A stretch of 64,000 bases of DNA from Branchiostoma floridae (Eukaryota > Chordata > Leptocardii > Amphioxiformes > Branchiostomatidae). Of this stretch, positions 41,830 to 49,380 are shown piece by piece; positions within the stretch are counted from its first letter, which is position 1, and each line of letters begins with the position of its first letter. Where the stretch lies: assembly GCF_000003815.2 (NCBI RefSeq), contig NC_049981.1, positions 22,648,251 through 22,712,250 of the forward strand, written 5' to 3'. Position numbers and translations under genes: made by a program. The notes beneath the pieces were generated by a model that saw nothing but the letters and a program-made list of their open reading frames with translations, did no database searches and was not told the origin of the DNA.

Positions 41830-44800
41830 ACGCGCGCACACACACACACGCACACGCACACACACATACGCGCGCGCACACACACTCACACACACACACA
41901 CACACACACACACTCTTACACACAAAATACACAAATCGACAAAACGTATGTAGTTCTACACAGTTTTCTCACGACTGAAATCCCGCCTGAGACTGGGAGA
42001 CATGAATGCCTTGAACGACGCCTCTGACTTCTTCCAACGGTGGTTACAGGGTCAAAGGTCCGTATGCTGGGAAGTTTATTTCGACGCCCTTGGTTTTTTG
42101 TGTTCTTTATCTTACATCTATCTAAAAGTTATATATATAATACATTCTATTTGTCTACATTTGCTTGCCAAATCTACATGCGTAGCACGGTGTTCTTAGA
42201 AATAACTGCGAAGGCTACCATGCTAAATGTTAACTGTTTCCAACACAGGGATTGGACATTTTTTACGTAATCTATTATTCTAAGCTTTCAGAAGAGGGCT
42301 AAGACGATCCCTCATCTGTAGCGTCCCCCGTCCCGGTAACGGCTAACACTGCAAATTGTTCAAATCGTATTGCAATATACACATTTTGTCTGGTAGCTAT
42401 TTACCTGATGTTCACTTTTTTTTTGTTCAGCGTTCCTTCGGCGTTCCGCTCGCTCGTGTACCGATATGGCATGCAGCAGGAGGGAGACGAAGCTGCCTGG
42501 AACTACATGTGGGACAAGTACAGCACCGAGACACTGGCACAGGACAAGATTCGGCTTCTCTACGGTCTGGCCTTCGTCCCCGACGGGGCTCTTCTCAGCA
42601 GGTGAGAGCTTCAAAATTGTTAAGACATTGTTATGACAACCACATTGCTTCTTAGATATCTTTAAAGTGATTTAAGGTTGAGGCCATTGCCAGATGCTAT
42701 GACGTTTCTTCAAATGATACAGAACAGGCCAAACGTTTTCAAGTGACGTCTGACATGATCAACATGTTGTGACTTTGCGTTTCAGCGAATCAAAGCGCAA
42801 CCAACCATTTTAAGATCTTCTGACCCTCTCAGACTACAATGAAATGTCTTCAGCTCAAAGAGAATACCGGACCATACTACCCACTATTAAACACAAAATT
42901 GTTAATTGTTGTTGTACTTGTACTACCATTCGATTGAATGCAAATGAAGAAACCAACATGGCGGGCAGGCAATACTTAGCAGATATGAAAATAGTGAAAA
43001 CGTTCTATATCTTCAAAAAATTCGCATATGCAGGCTTGTCATTGACGTCATACTAATTATGACTTGAATCCTCCTACGACCATGTTGGTGGGTAATTGAA
43101 TTAAGCAGTAGCATCTTCTTGTGGTTTACAGATGTACACTGTAATCCAACATGGCGCAGATACGTCAAATGAAAAGCCTGCATAGTATCATTCAGTAAAC
43201 CCATCTATGCTGGTTGTTGATCTGATATGAGAGTCTCCTTATTCCAGGCTGCTTGAGTACAGCATGGACGAGAACAGGGTCCGGAGTCAGGACTTCTTCT
43301 CGGCCGTCACTTACGTCTCCTACACTCAACTCGGCCTGCCCATAGTGTGGGACTGGGTGCGGCAGAAGTGGCCGGAGCTGGCCAACAGGTATTCTCACAT
43401 GCTTCTAGCAGCTGTCCTACTCGTCATGTTCCTTAAAGCAAAGCTGATATCGTTTCTTGCTTTCCATTTCACCATTGCAAAGTACGTCTCTTACACTCAA
43501 CTCGGCCTGCCCATAGTGTGGGACTGGGTACGGTAGAAGTGGCCAGAGCTGTTGGGAATCAGGTATTCTGACTGCAGATCTCCTACTCGTCAGGTCCCTC
43601 AAAACATGATGGCCATTGCTTCCAATTCAAGAGCCATGATATCTCCCTTTTTTCATTTGACCGTTGCCAATTATGAATAGGATGCAATGGCAACATTTCT
43701 AAAAGTGCAAAACAAGATGACGGTCAAAAACAAGACTAATGAATCTTGCAAACAAACATCGAGGTAGTTCTGGCCCTCATTAATACTACAGTCTCCCTTT
43801 CAACTACCAAGTTGACTTGTGACATCCATATGATGGATATTGTCTGTAAGTACCAGATGTATGTAGTTTTAATGCCTCAAACTGTCGAACAAGGTTAGCT
43901 AACTACTTCAATATATGATAGTTAATGGCTTAATTAAGTATCCAAGTATCCATATCATAACATTGTTTGTGATCTTGCAGGTTTGGCTTGGATTCTCGTT
44001 CCCTGGGTCGTCTCGTTCCCAACATAGTCTCTGGTTTCAGCACAAATGCGGAGCTGCAAGAGGTGAGGCAGGAGAGGATCAGCTGCGAAATGAAATGTCA
44101 TTTAACATATTTACAATTTGCACTTCTCATAGAATACCAATAATTAGCTCAAATGGTTAACGTATACTTCGAATGAAACAACAATATTTAGCCGAAAGAC
44201 AAACCTTCGAATTCTTGAGAGAAGAACAGTGAATTGAACTTGATATATACGTGTAGGTTTGGAACTTGGGGGTCAGAGGTCTAGTCTACGTACAGTCATT
44301 AATATATGATCTGATATGAGAGTCTCCTTATTCCAGGCTGCTTGAGTACAGCATGGACGAGAACAGGGTGTTTATTTGTTGTCATTAACTTTATATCAAA
44401 CTTAATGCATTTAGCCCCATTGGGGCATGAACATGCAATAAACATCATTGTCATTGTCATTAACAAAGATATTCTCATTAACAACTTTGCAGCCTGTTTA
44501 TTTCAGTAGAATCGTAACAAAAACTAAATATCATGCTATGAATTGAACGGTAATCGTCCAACACAATGGGAGAATAGTACCTATCCTGATTTTCCACCAC
44601 CATCAATGAGTAGAAACGAGGGACGCTGAAAACTGTCTGCAACGTTGGATCCATTGCTCATGGAGTCACTCATTTGATCATAATAGTAAAGCAGTCATAT
44701 CCAAAGGTTCTGTCGAACAATGGGTAAATTCCATGTTCAAATATTGTTGTAAAATCAGTTTTTCTACTAAATCAGATGAACGTTCGAATTATATCATGAT

Positions 44801-45014
44801 TATAGAATTATCGGATACTACTTTTTATTGCTTACAAACTTTCTATTCTACCAATCCCCCGTAGGTCTTGGACTTCTTTGCCTTGTACCCAGATGCCGGG
44901 GCCGGCGCGAGGGGCCGGGAACAGGCGCTGGAGAGAATCCGCAGCAACATCGCCTGGCAGACCGCCAACCTGGACCACATTAGGAGCTGGCTGCAGAACA
45001 ACAGTGCACGCTAA
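21078..45014 (+). CDS. M1 zinc aminopeptidase, aminopeptidase N-like, whole gene (20 exons)
   Basis: A type II membrane peptidase expected to remove N-terminal residues from peptides outside the cell. Exons: 21078-21691, 24409-24550, 25222-25353, 26157-26277, 26872-27026, 27698-27811, 33676-33810, 36300-36365, 37250-37315, 39142-39308, 39494-39576, 39977-40113, 40695-40750, 41207-41354, 41650-41723, 41992-42057, 42431-42601, 43248-43388, 43981-44062 and 44865-45014. Together 2820 nt, 939 residues; ANPEP has 967. Membrane anchor about residues 13-34, Thr/Ser-rich stalk to about 74, then the M1 domains. HELAH (383-387) and Glu406 bind zinc with the correct 18-residue spacing, and Tyr469 is the catalytic Tyr. 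Odd points: GAMEH for GAMEN (347-351), Met388 for the usual Gln, His223 for Cys in FPCFDEP. The start of exon 16 is uncertain. Family certain; substrate and exact orthology not. Confidence 0.9.
22703..22756. repeat. 54-bp perfect hairpin
   Basis: Two 26-bp arms (GTATAACTTATGACAAAC outward) are perfect inverted copies around a 2-base centre, in intron 1 of the aminopeptidase gene. No recognisable transposon termini. Confidence 0.9.
23984..24395 (-). mobile_element. LINE 3' fragment with reverse-transcriptase ORF C-terminus
   Basis: On the minus strand an open frame ending at 24160 reads [20 protein letters not shown] and then [10 protein letters not shown], the pattern (RTxxFxxRxxxLWNxLP...SFKxxL) seen at the C-terminal end of CR1/L2-like non-LTR polymerases. 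It continues into a non-coding tail and an AAATA-type repeat near 23984-24000. The element is 5'-truncated; its left part is absent. Confidence 0.7.
24409..24550 (+). CDS. M1 aminopeptidase exon 2: [10 protein letters not shown] segment
   Basis: The exon encodes [29 protein letters not shown] and ISNMPIE. The common FPCFDEP reads FPHFDEP, and the usual Tyr after Arg is Ser. The acceptor lies only 13 nt from a LINE fragment. Donor GTGAGT, phase 0. Confidence 0.9.
24568..24630 (+). repeat. Dispersed 'acctcc...ggaggtatt' repeat, short copy
   Basis: It begins GGTACCTCCGGGAAGGAGG and runs into a GT-rich segment, like the copy at 28398-28560. Located just after exon 2. Confidence 0.5.
25222..25353 (+). 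CDS. M1 aminopeptidase exon 3
   Basis: The exon encodes [20 protein letters not shown], matching the M1 (F)xxTxxMSTYLxAFxVxDF strand, then [12 protein letters not shown]. Acceptor CATCCCCAG, donor GTAGGT, phase 0 at both ends. Confidence 0.88.
26157..26277 (+). CDS. M1 aminopeptidase exon 4
   Basis: The exon encodes [20 protein letters not shown] and [15 protein letters not shown], the conserved lead-in to the active site. Donor GTGAGT, phase 1. Confidence 0.9.
26546..26774. mobile_element. MITE with about 30-bp terminal inverted repeats
   Basis: The left end GCCCTCTCTCACAGAGATC and the right end GATCTCTGTGAAAGGGC pair, continuing through an ACGTATGTGCGGC-type arm. A relative lies at 11070-11240. 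It sits about 100 bp before exon 5. Confidence 0.8.
26872..27026 (+). CDS. M1 aminopeptidase exon 5: GAMEH and HELAH active-site motifs
   Basis: The exon encodes [30 protein letters not shown] and VVSHELAHM. His383, Glu384 and His387 form HEXXH. The exopeptidase motif GXMEN has His in place of Asn: the codon is CAC, one base from AAC. Donor GTGCGT, phase 0. Confidence 0.92.
27139..27178. repeat. Hairpin around TCTCGCGAGA
   Basis: GGCCTAGTCTCG and CGAGACTAGGCC flank a TCTCGCGAGA core, in intron 5. The core palindrome also occurs, shortened, in the SYT15 3' flank near 15420-15500. Confidence 0.75.
27698..27811 (+). CDS. M1 aminopeptidase exon 6: third zinc ligand
   Basis: The exon encodes [29 protein letters not shown]. 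Glu406 of WLNEGFA is the third zinc ligand, 18 residues after the second His. Acceptor TTTTCAG, donor GTAAGA, phase 0 at both ends. Confidence 0.93.
28398..28560 (+). repeat. Dispersed 'acctccatgaaaa' repeat
   Basis: It begins TTACCTCCATGAAAATTGC and AGGTATTG, then a GT-rich segment and a non-coding tail. This is a layout I recognise from common amphioxus and echinoderm repeats. In intron 6. Confidence 0.55.
29923..30070. mobile_element. Foldback element
   Basis: The arms TAGCCTCTAACAGCCTCTG and CGGAGCCTGGTAGAGGCTA pair, with further pairing of the GATCGTTGGT / ACCAGCGATC arms. About 148 bp, non-coding. Confidence 0.75.
32170..32585. repeat. Long (TG)n microsatellite with an internal duplicated cassette
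   Basis: About 415 bases of TG-rich repeat. A cassette beginning GAGCGTAGGTATATAAAATG occurs twice (near 32403 and 32493). Long open frames on both strands here come from the repeat alone. Confidence 0.95.
33358..33596. mobile_element. MITE with CCCCCTTTCCACTAG termini
   Basis: The left CCCCCTTTCCACTAGGACGG and the right CGTCTAGTGGAAAGGGGGCC are inverted copies. TTA to the right and near the left edge would fit a Harbinger-type target duplication. It ends about 80 bp before exon 7. Confidence 0.78.
33676..33810 (+). CDS. M1 aminopeptidase exon 7: catalytic Tyr
   Basis: The exon encodes [27 protein letters not shown]. Tyr469 of ISYSKG is the transition-state Tyr of M1 enzymes. A 5.9-kb intron precedes it, and a foldback element ends about 80 bp upstream. 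Confidence 0.92.
34101..34427 (+). repeat. Diverged tandem duplication, about 152-175 bp units
   Basis: The copies start TAATCCTTGGCGTTAG at 34101 and 34253 and share 'cttttgttgtttca', 'cggtgccac' and 'acacagaaaaatagatt'. In intron 7. Confidence 0.85.
35382..35707 (+). repeat. Near-perfect tandem duplication, period 163 bp
   Basis: The copies begin TTCGTATCATCTGTTTGGAG at 35382 and 35545 and differ by about one base over most of their length, so this is a recent duplication. The second runs into a short AT repeat. Confidence 0.92.
35711..35900 (+). mobile_element. LINE-like 3' tail
   Basis: It ends GTGCAATAAACTTGACTTGACT, a poly(A)-signal-like word followed by a short tandem repeat, as many invertebrate non-LTR elements end. 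The left boundary is a guess. Confidence 0.45.
36300..36365 (+). CDS. M1 aminopeptidase exon 8
   Basis: The exon encodes [20 protein letters not shown] plus IT, the conserved helix after the catalytic Tyr. 22 codons, phase 0, donor GTACGT. Confidence 0.92.
37250..37315 (+). CDS. M1 aminopeptidase exon 9
   Basis: The exon encodes [22 protein letters not shown], matching the M1 YLxxxxYxNAxTxDLW segment. 22 codons, phase 0, donor GTAAGG. Confidence 0.92.
38259..38264 (-). terminator. Polymerase III T6 terminator of tRNA-Asp
   Basis: Six T on the minus strand, seven bases past the tRNA 3' end. Confidence 0.8.
38272..38343 (-). tRNA. tRNA-Asp (anticodon GTC)
   Basis: A complete 72-nt cloverleaf on the minus strand. 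Acceptor TCCGTGT pairs perfectly with ACACGGA, with G as discriminator. The anticodon stem CCCGC/GCGGG holds loop CTGTCAC (anticodon GTC), and the T stem CGGGG/CCCCG holds TTCGATT. The A box TTAGTATAGTGG and B box GGTTCGATTCC are intact and there is no intron. A T6 run follows 7 nt after the gene, as polymerase III needs. It lies antisense inside an intron, so it should be its own transcription unit. All stems pair, so it is probably functional. Confidence 0.96.
38664..39123 (+). repeat. Dispersed repeat, long copy
   Basis: It starts CTGGATATGGTTTTGGAA and ends ATTACCTGGATGTCTAACC, the same ends as the short copy at 7315-7395. Its end lies about 18 nt before exon 10. Confidence 0.65.
39142..39308 (+). 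CDS. M1 aminopeptidase exon 10
   Basis: The exon encodes [31 protein letters not shown] and SPY. The donor AA|GTACGG, phase 2, makes SPYNYTWSIP with exon 11, as the family expects; a GT six bases later would break the frame. Confidence 0.88.
39494..39576 (+). CDS. M1 aminopeptidase exon 11
   Basis: The exon encodes [27 protein letters not shown]. Acceptor TCATTGCAG, donor GTAGGT, phase 1. Confidence 0.88.
39977..40113 (+). CDS. M1 aminopeptidase exon 12
   Basis: The exon encodes [30 protein letters not shown]. The N(x)xxxGYYRVxYD motif is diagnostic for M1 domain III/IV. Donor GTTAGC, phase 0. Confidence 0.92.
40206..40305. repeat. Small element with 12-bp inverted ends
   Basis: TACGAAGGCCCA and TGGGCCTTCGTA bound a 100-bp non-coding segment in intron 12. 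Short arms, so the element call is tentative. Confidence 0.5.
40695..40750 (+). CDS. M1 aminopeptidase exon 13
   Basis: The exon encodes [19 protein letters not shown], the conserved (S)xxxRAxLIDDAFxLAR start of the C-terminal helical domain. 56 nt, donor GTAGGT, phase 2. Confidence 0.92.
41207..41354 (+). CDS. M1 aminopeptidase exon 14
   Basis: The exon encodes [32 protein letters not shown]. Acceptor GTTTTTCAG, donor GTGAGG, phase 0. Confidence 0.92.
41650..41723 (+). CDS. M1 aminopeptidase exon 15 (donor uncertain)
   Basis: The exon encodes [24 protein letters not shown] and two bases. The only nearby GT donor (GTGAGT at 41724) leaves phase 2, which does not fit the two nearest exon 16 acceptors. 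The bases CAGTGAGT look like a CAGGTGAGT donor that lost one G. Confidence 0.8.
41767..41925. repeat. (CA)n microsatellite with CG interruptions
   Basis: About 160 bases of CA/CG dinucleotides fill most of the 230-270-bp intron 15, just before the uncertain exon 16 acceptor. Alternating purine-pyrimidine tract. Confidence 0.95.
41992..42057 (+). CDS. M1 aminopeptidase exon 16 (acceptor uncertain)
   Basis: The exon encodes [21 protein letters not shown], matching the LGxxxCLxxAxxLFxxWL helices. The 41992 acceptor (CCTGAG) is the one that keeps frame with exon 15, but it drops about 13 expected residues. Homologous-looking sequence (FSRLKSRLR) reads in frame back to an AG at 41953, where the exon may really begin. 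Confidence 0.65.
42431..42601 (+). CDS. M1 aminopeptidase exon 17
   Basis: The exon encodes [31 protein letters not shown] and [13 protein letters not shown], the typical M1 C-terminal (R)xxVYxxGxxxGxxxxW repeat. Acceptor after a T-rich tract, donor GTGAGA, phase 2. Confidence 0.93.
43248..43388 (+). CDS. M1 aminopeptidase exon 18
   Basis: The exon encodes [20 protein letters not shown] and [19 protein letters not shown]. Acceptor TTATTCCAG, donor GTATTC, phase 2. Its two halves recur downstream as separate partial copies in introns 18 and 19. Confidence 0.92.
43483..43660 (+). pseudogene. Broken copy of the 3' half of exon 18
   Basis: It repeats exon 18 from TACGTCTC (original 43312) across the donor and into the intron, 171 bp further on. 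One change turns CGG CAG into CGG TAG (stop 43534-43536), and the end of the exon reads GTTGGGAATCAG. A pyrimidine-rich stretch ending AAAG precedes it, so a cryptic exon is conceivable, but any use would truncate the enzyme. Confidence 0.85.
43981..44062 (+). CDS. M1 aminopeptidase exon 19
   Basis: The exon encodes [27 protein letters not shown]. Acceptor GATCTTGCAG, donor GTGAGG, phase 0. Confidence 0.9.
44308..44369 (+). pseudogene. Identical 62-bp copy of the 5' half of exon 18
   Basis: Repeats 43219-43280 without a change, taking in the intron end, the TTATTCCAG acceptor and the first 33 bases of exon 18 ([10 protein letters not shown]), then breaks off into a LINE-like tail. It lies in intron 19 and has no donor of its own. 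Confidence 0.9.
44370..44463 (+). mobile_element. LINE-like 3' tail
   Basis: It ends GCAATAAACATCATTGTCAT and then repeats TTGTCAT, similar in layout to the tail at 35711-35900. It abuts the exon 18 fragment. Confidence 0.5.
44865..45014 (+). CDS. M1 aminopeptidase exon 20: C-terminus and stop
   Basis: The exon encodes [39 protein letters not shown] and ends in TAA. This matches the (F)xxxxxxxxxGxxxRAxxQxxExxxxNIxW C-terminal helix of M1 peptidases. Confidence 0.92.
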   Translation, partial: VLDFFALYPDAGAGARGREQALERIRSNIAWQTANLDHIRSWLQNNSAR

Positions 45015-45509
45015 TGCAGGTGTCAAACTGCCCAAATCTGCACAAGATGCCTCTTAGGAATTTGCCTGGAGATTACTGTATCAACAAGGTCATCACAAAC
45101 AAACTCTAATAAGAATTATAAAGATCTAATCTAATTTGATAAATTGTTTATGTGGAAATACACAAATTGTTCGATTGTATTCTATGCAATTCTTCTCACA
45201 TCAATTCCCTATACCACATTTACACAACAAAAACAGCATAGATCAGTGTGAAATGTGGTTAATATTTTGCAGCAAAGTAGTGCAGATCGATGATTGTGAT
45301 GAAATTAACGTCTCATGTTCAGTTGTAGCTACATGGAATATGTGGACACGAATTGCTAATTTCAAAGTGCCTTACCACTGTGAAACTTTTGACCTGATTG
45401 TGAGGTATATTTTTTTACTCAAATCACAAACTTGTGTCAGAGATTGTAACTGTACAACTTCCTAGTATATTCGAATCACACACCGGTAAGAGCTACCTTT
45501 CTATACAGC

Positions 45510-45515
45510 AATAAA
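45510..45515 (+). promoter_or_regulatory. Candidate poly(A) signal AATAAA
   Basis: The first AATAAA I see after the aminopeptidase stop, giving a 3' UTR of roughly 500 bases if used. Confidence 0.4.
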
Positions 45516-45936
45516 TTTTCTTGGGAAGGCAGGCGTGTCCCTGACTTTACTTGGTGCCATGCTTTCACGTCTAGTTACAGCTGACGTCACATGGTAATTT
45601 GGAAAGTTTTCTGCAAATGATCTTCATGACTTCAACTCGTCGACTTGCCTATGATATGGTCAAGGCCGTGGCCGTATGTATTTTTTGCTGAGCATTTGCT
45701 TTATCAAAAGCAAGTTCTTGCATGAGTTCTAGACATCGGCTACGCGGACCCAATACATGTTTTTTCCTTTTTATCATCTGCACCATGTTGGACTACAGCG
45801 CACATGCAAAGCACAAGAATATGCCTCTGCGTTATCCGCAAATATGCATATTTATCATGTAGTCAATGAAAAAGCCTGTTTATCGAGCTTCCTCCCTCCC
45901 CATGGGAAGTTGTGCGAAACTTCCCAAGACCTTGTT

Positions 45937-45944
45937 ATGCAAAT
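45937..45944 (+). promoter_or_regulatory. Octamer ATGCAAAT
   Basis: A perfect POU-factor octamer, 59 bp before the ATG of the small open frame at 46003. Octamers occur by chance in AT-rich DNA, so function is unproven. Confidence 0.3.
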
Positions 45945-46002
45945 ATTTCCGTTGTCCTCCCGTCGGTCTTTGCGCGACAGGTGGGGTGACACGAATTTCA
46001 AA

Positions 46003-46098
46003 ATGTCTACGGGGTGTGAATTCAACACTCTTGATGTGTTTTCGATCTTCCGGGAGCTATCCGACCTTTTGCTGCCCATTGTGCTGCCCAATTGGTGA
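46003..46098 (+). CDS. Possible small ORF or first exon
   Basis: ATG with A at -3 opens 31 codons (MSTGCEFNTLDVF, then a Leu/Pro/Val-rich end) before TGA. A GT follows ATTG at 46095, and a strong GTACGT donor lies further on at 46145. I do not recognise it; it could be chance. Confidence 0.2.
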   Translation: MSTGCEFNTLDVFSIFRELSDLLLPIVLPNW

Positions 46099-46195
46099 TG
46101 TACCTGAGTTACAGGATGGCGACGAAAGGTGTGTCACACTGCAGGTACGTTTTAGTTGTGTTAATGGACAGTTTTAAACATTTATTGTCTGCTTT

Positions 46196-46285
46196 TCGCT
46201 ATTCGGGTGCCTTTGGCATCCGATTTCGCCAATCTTCGGATACCTTCGGTATACGCTTTCGCCGATCCTCGGATATCCTCGGCAT
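46196..46285 (+). repeat. 33-bp tandem repeat, about 2.5 copies
   Basis: Units share the pattern TCGG-ATACC-TTCGG-ATACG-TTTCGCCGATC with changes; the translated frame reads GIRFRQSSD, GIRFRRSSD. Confidence 0.7.
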
Positions 46286-47285
46286 GTACCTACAGAAAGC
46301 CGACGCCACGCCGAGGCGGACAGCCTATGGATCTTATTGCGACTATTGCAGAAGGGATTGTAACCATGAACGACAAGCTTATATGTAGTTTTGAACTGTC
46401 AACCACACACGTTCTGGTGTCAAGCCTCCCTATCCACTAAGCTTAAACCAACTCGTTTGACCTAACGCCTACAGTACATGTTACATGTACCGCAAGATGA
46501 CCACGCTATAAAAGTTGAGCAGGTATTGTACCACTGGTACTGATAAGTACTTGTTCATTGTTTGTTTATTTTGATCTCCATGTGCTTATGGAGCAATATG
46601 TATTTCAATTGTCATCAGCAGGCATCTCCCATTTATTAACTTTTAGATGATTAGAATGGATAAACTGTTATAGCTAGCAGAGACACATTGATGAGTTAGG
46701 CGATTGTGAGATATACGCCAGTCGTTAAAAGGCTTAGTTAGGGATTAAACCAACCGATAATCGGCAAACAAAGGATGTCATCTTCGTAGTTTGTAATGTA
46801 TTGACAGGAAGGGATATTACTTTTGTCAAAGTTTTTGTCATTACAACCGTAATATATTTAAGCCAATGGATCTGTTGTAATTTATAACGGCTATTGCGCC
46901 TTTCGATCTCCTATTCATCGAAAGAGCTGACCTTATAAAGAATGAAAACATCAAGTAAAACATTTGGTGATCCTACTTGCAGCAATCCCCGGTTGAACCA
47001 TGTATGAGCTACTTTGGGTTGCACCGTTCTTCGATCGATGATGTTACTCTTTGACCTCAACCGACTTAATAACATTAATGACAAAGCTATTGCCATCACC
47101 TATAATGAATTATATACCCAATGTGTCGAGGAAATGTTTCTAGTGATTTGTGTTAAGGGCCTGAGGTGGAGTGGTTATAAAATTTTAATGGCTGCTAATT
47201 ATAGCGTTTTATAGACCCTGCGTAACCAGGTCATGGAAACATCTCATTAAGTCTAAATCATCATATGTTAGTCCTGATTCCATTC

Positions 47286-47463
47286 GATAATCTCCAAGCA
47301 GATCCTACGGTGCCATAAGATAGTATCAAAGCTGGCAGAGGAGTGAAGCCGTCCTAGGTGTGTGTATGCTACCGGAGGGGCTCTCCCAGTCCCTTTGGCC
47401 AGCTATACCCCTTGGCCAGCTTTGATCTTATATTTGGCACCGTAGAATCTACTTGGAGATTGT
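47286..47463. mobile_element. Foldback element
   Basis: The arms GATAATCTCCAAGCAGATC and GATTC/TACTTGGAGATTGTC pair, then CTACGGTGCC with GGCACCGTAG. 178 bp, non-coding. The arm sequence looks like a common amphioxus repeat. Confidence 0.82.
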
Positions 47464-48169
47464 CCATTCAAATCCATTAGATTGGTGATATAACTAAAGA
47501 CATAGACACTTCCAACGTGCACTATGACTTCTAATCTTGGTACTAAGCCTTAGGACAAACAACCAGTTGATAAATGCTATGGTAACTGGCAGTTCCCGGG
47601 TTCTATGTCATCATCTATCAACCCGTCTCTGTACGACACATCACTCGTCAGTACATCTTACATTTTACACATGGTGCTATTGCACCAATGATCATGCCAC
47701 AATTAAGTTCCCGAGGGAAAAAACAACTTGGCCTTGGTTTAAGATGTTGGCAGCAAACACAACGACCATTCTGGTCTGCACAACTGTGGGTACCGAATTA
47801 TTATTAAAACTTTGCTTTCCCTTTAACCAAAGATAGTATCGATATCATTTTTCGTATCTCTAACAAAAATCTAGCAAATCAGTTCTTGGTCAGGACATTC
47901 GATTCCTTGTTGATATCCTCCACTGACTCATGATCAATTCATGGCACCTGACTTCAACATTGTGTTTATCTGATAGTATGCTGATAAATGCGAGATATTT
48001 AGCTCAATTCAATATTCACTTGACCATGTAGGGGGCTTACGAACAGCCGGTACCCAATAATGTATTGTTACGTTTATCCTGCCCAATGAGACCACAAAAT
48101 TCCCACGACCGCCATACCTTCGCCAAATTATGTTAATCTTTACAACTTGTATATTAATTGTGTTTGTCA

Positions 48170-48692
48170 TTGAGTATGCAAAATAAGGTCCTCATTTCCA
48201 TAGATTTTAATAGTTGATCATCTCCACTCAAATAGCAGACGTACACAGTCAATGTTAAGAAAGAAGTATCAAATATTCGAACCATTTATGCACATGAGGT
48301 CCTCATTTGCATAATCATTGTACAATGTTCACCTGTACATAACTTCCAAATGCCACAACCAAGAAGCTCTCGTCATTTGCCACAATGGTATTATAGCATT
48401 TTCTCAATTGTGCAAATTAGGCCTTCCTTTGCATAAAATGTATCTATCGATATTCTTCTCTTTCTCAGTTGCAAATGTCGCAAATGTCGCATGTTCTGCT
48501 GCAGTGTCATAACAAGCCGCTAGGGGGCCCGAAATCCAAAGGTTTCCAGGTCCCATCAAGCCCTACCCACATACCGAATGTCAATACAATCCATCTCGTT
48601 GCTCTTGAGATATGCTTGTCTTCCACAAACACACACACACACACGCTTCCCAGAATTCAACCTTCATGGTGAAAGTAATGATCAACCAAGTC

Positions 48693-48730
<38 letters not shown>
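48170..48730 (+). repeat. Dispersed repeat ending in (CA)n and (ATCA)n
   Basis: 'aggtcctcatttgcat'-type words occur twice. The right part (CCGCTAGGGGGCCCGAAATC, then 'ccctacccacataccgaatg') and the CA and ATCA microsatellite tail fit a transposon 3' region I have seen in amphioxus DNA. Family not named. Confidence 0.55.
48692..48730 (+). repeat. (ATCA)n microsatellite
   Basis: About nine perfect ATCA units. Confidence 0.97.
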
Positions 48731-49234
48731 TAATGAACATTGAGAACACACTGCAGTGGGAATTGGAGGAGGTAAGAACGGTTACGTGTACATTGCATCC
48801 TGGGGTTCGCTGCAGGCCAGATTCTCTCCTCAGAAAATCAACTATCGCAGTGGGATACGATACTTTGCTTTGTGCGATATTATTGTTACCTCTGGTAACT
48901 GCTGTGTGTAAGACCTTACATGAACTGCATGGGGCTTTCATGCGTACAGCAACCCTCACTAACAGAAGTCGTCCTTTTTTTAAAGCATGACTAAATCCAA
49001 TCTTGTCTTTGGTGACAGGTCATTGACCCTTCGTCACATATTTTGCCCCAAAAGAAATCAATGCTGCATTCCCAGAAATTGCACCTGGCAACCAATTCCT
49101 AAAATTGAATCGTAAATTTTCTTGGCCATTTTTCAGCAGGAGCCCGAGGCAGATACGTTTCCGGGTCTCCGGGCTTCGGAAGCTTTCTCCCTTGAACGTT
49201 GTCGGTCCCATAGACCACGGTACGCGCAGTTTTC

Positions 49235-49380
49235 CACACTACCCTAGGGATCGATAAAATTTCAATTATGTCATTGTTAGTGAAGGACAGGTTGATACCC
49301 GAGGATTACCTCGGATTTGTCGAGCTAGCCTTACACACACGTAAAAATTAATCAGAGCAAACTGTCGCGGCTCATTTCGA
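49235..49380 (+). other. Duplicated non-coding block, copy A
   Basis: Aligns with copy B at 50407-50540 over about 130 bases: GATCGATAAAA, TGTTAGT(G/A)A, GGATTA-GG-GGATTTG, CTAGCCT, then CGTAAAAATTAATCAG and ACTGTCG. No open frame is conserved between them. Confidence 0.75.

Larger units (their letters stand above)
45015..47285. other. Aminopeptidase 3' side and following region
   Basis: A probable 3' UTR comes first. Beyond it I see only a possible first exon near 46003 and a short 33-bp tandem repeat near 46196-46285; no known protein family. Confidence 0.45.

Noticed and set aside
41652-41953. Cys/Val-rich and His/Thr-rich open frames on both strands
   Set aside because: These are translations of the CA/CG microsatellite in intron 15.
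42356-42655. 99-codon frame overlapping exon 17
   Set aside because: It is out of frame with the M1 protein and has no family resemblance.
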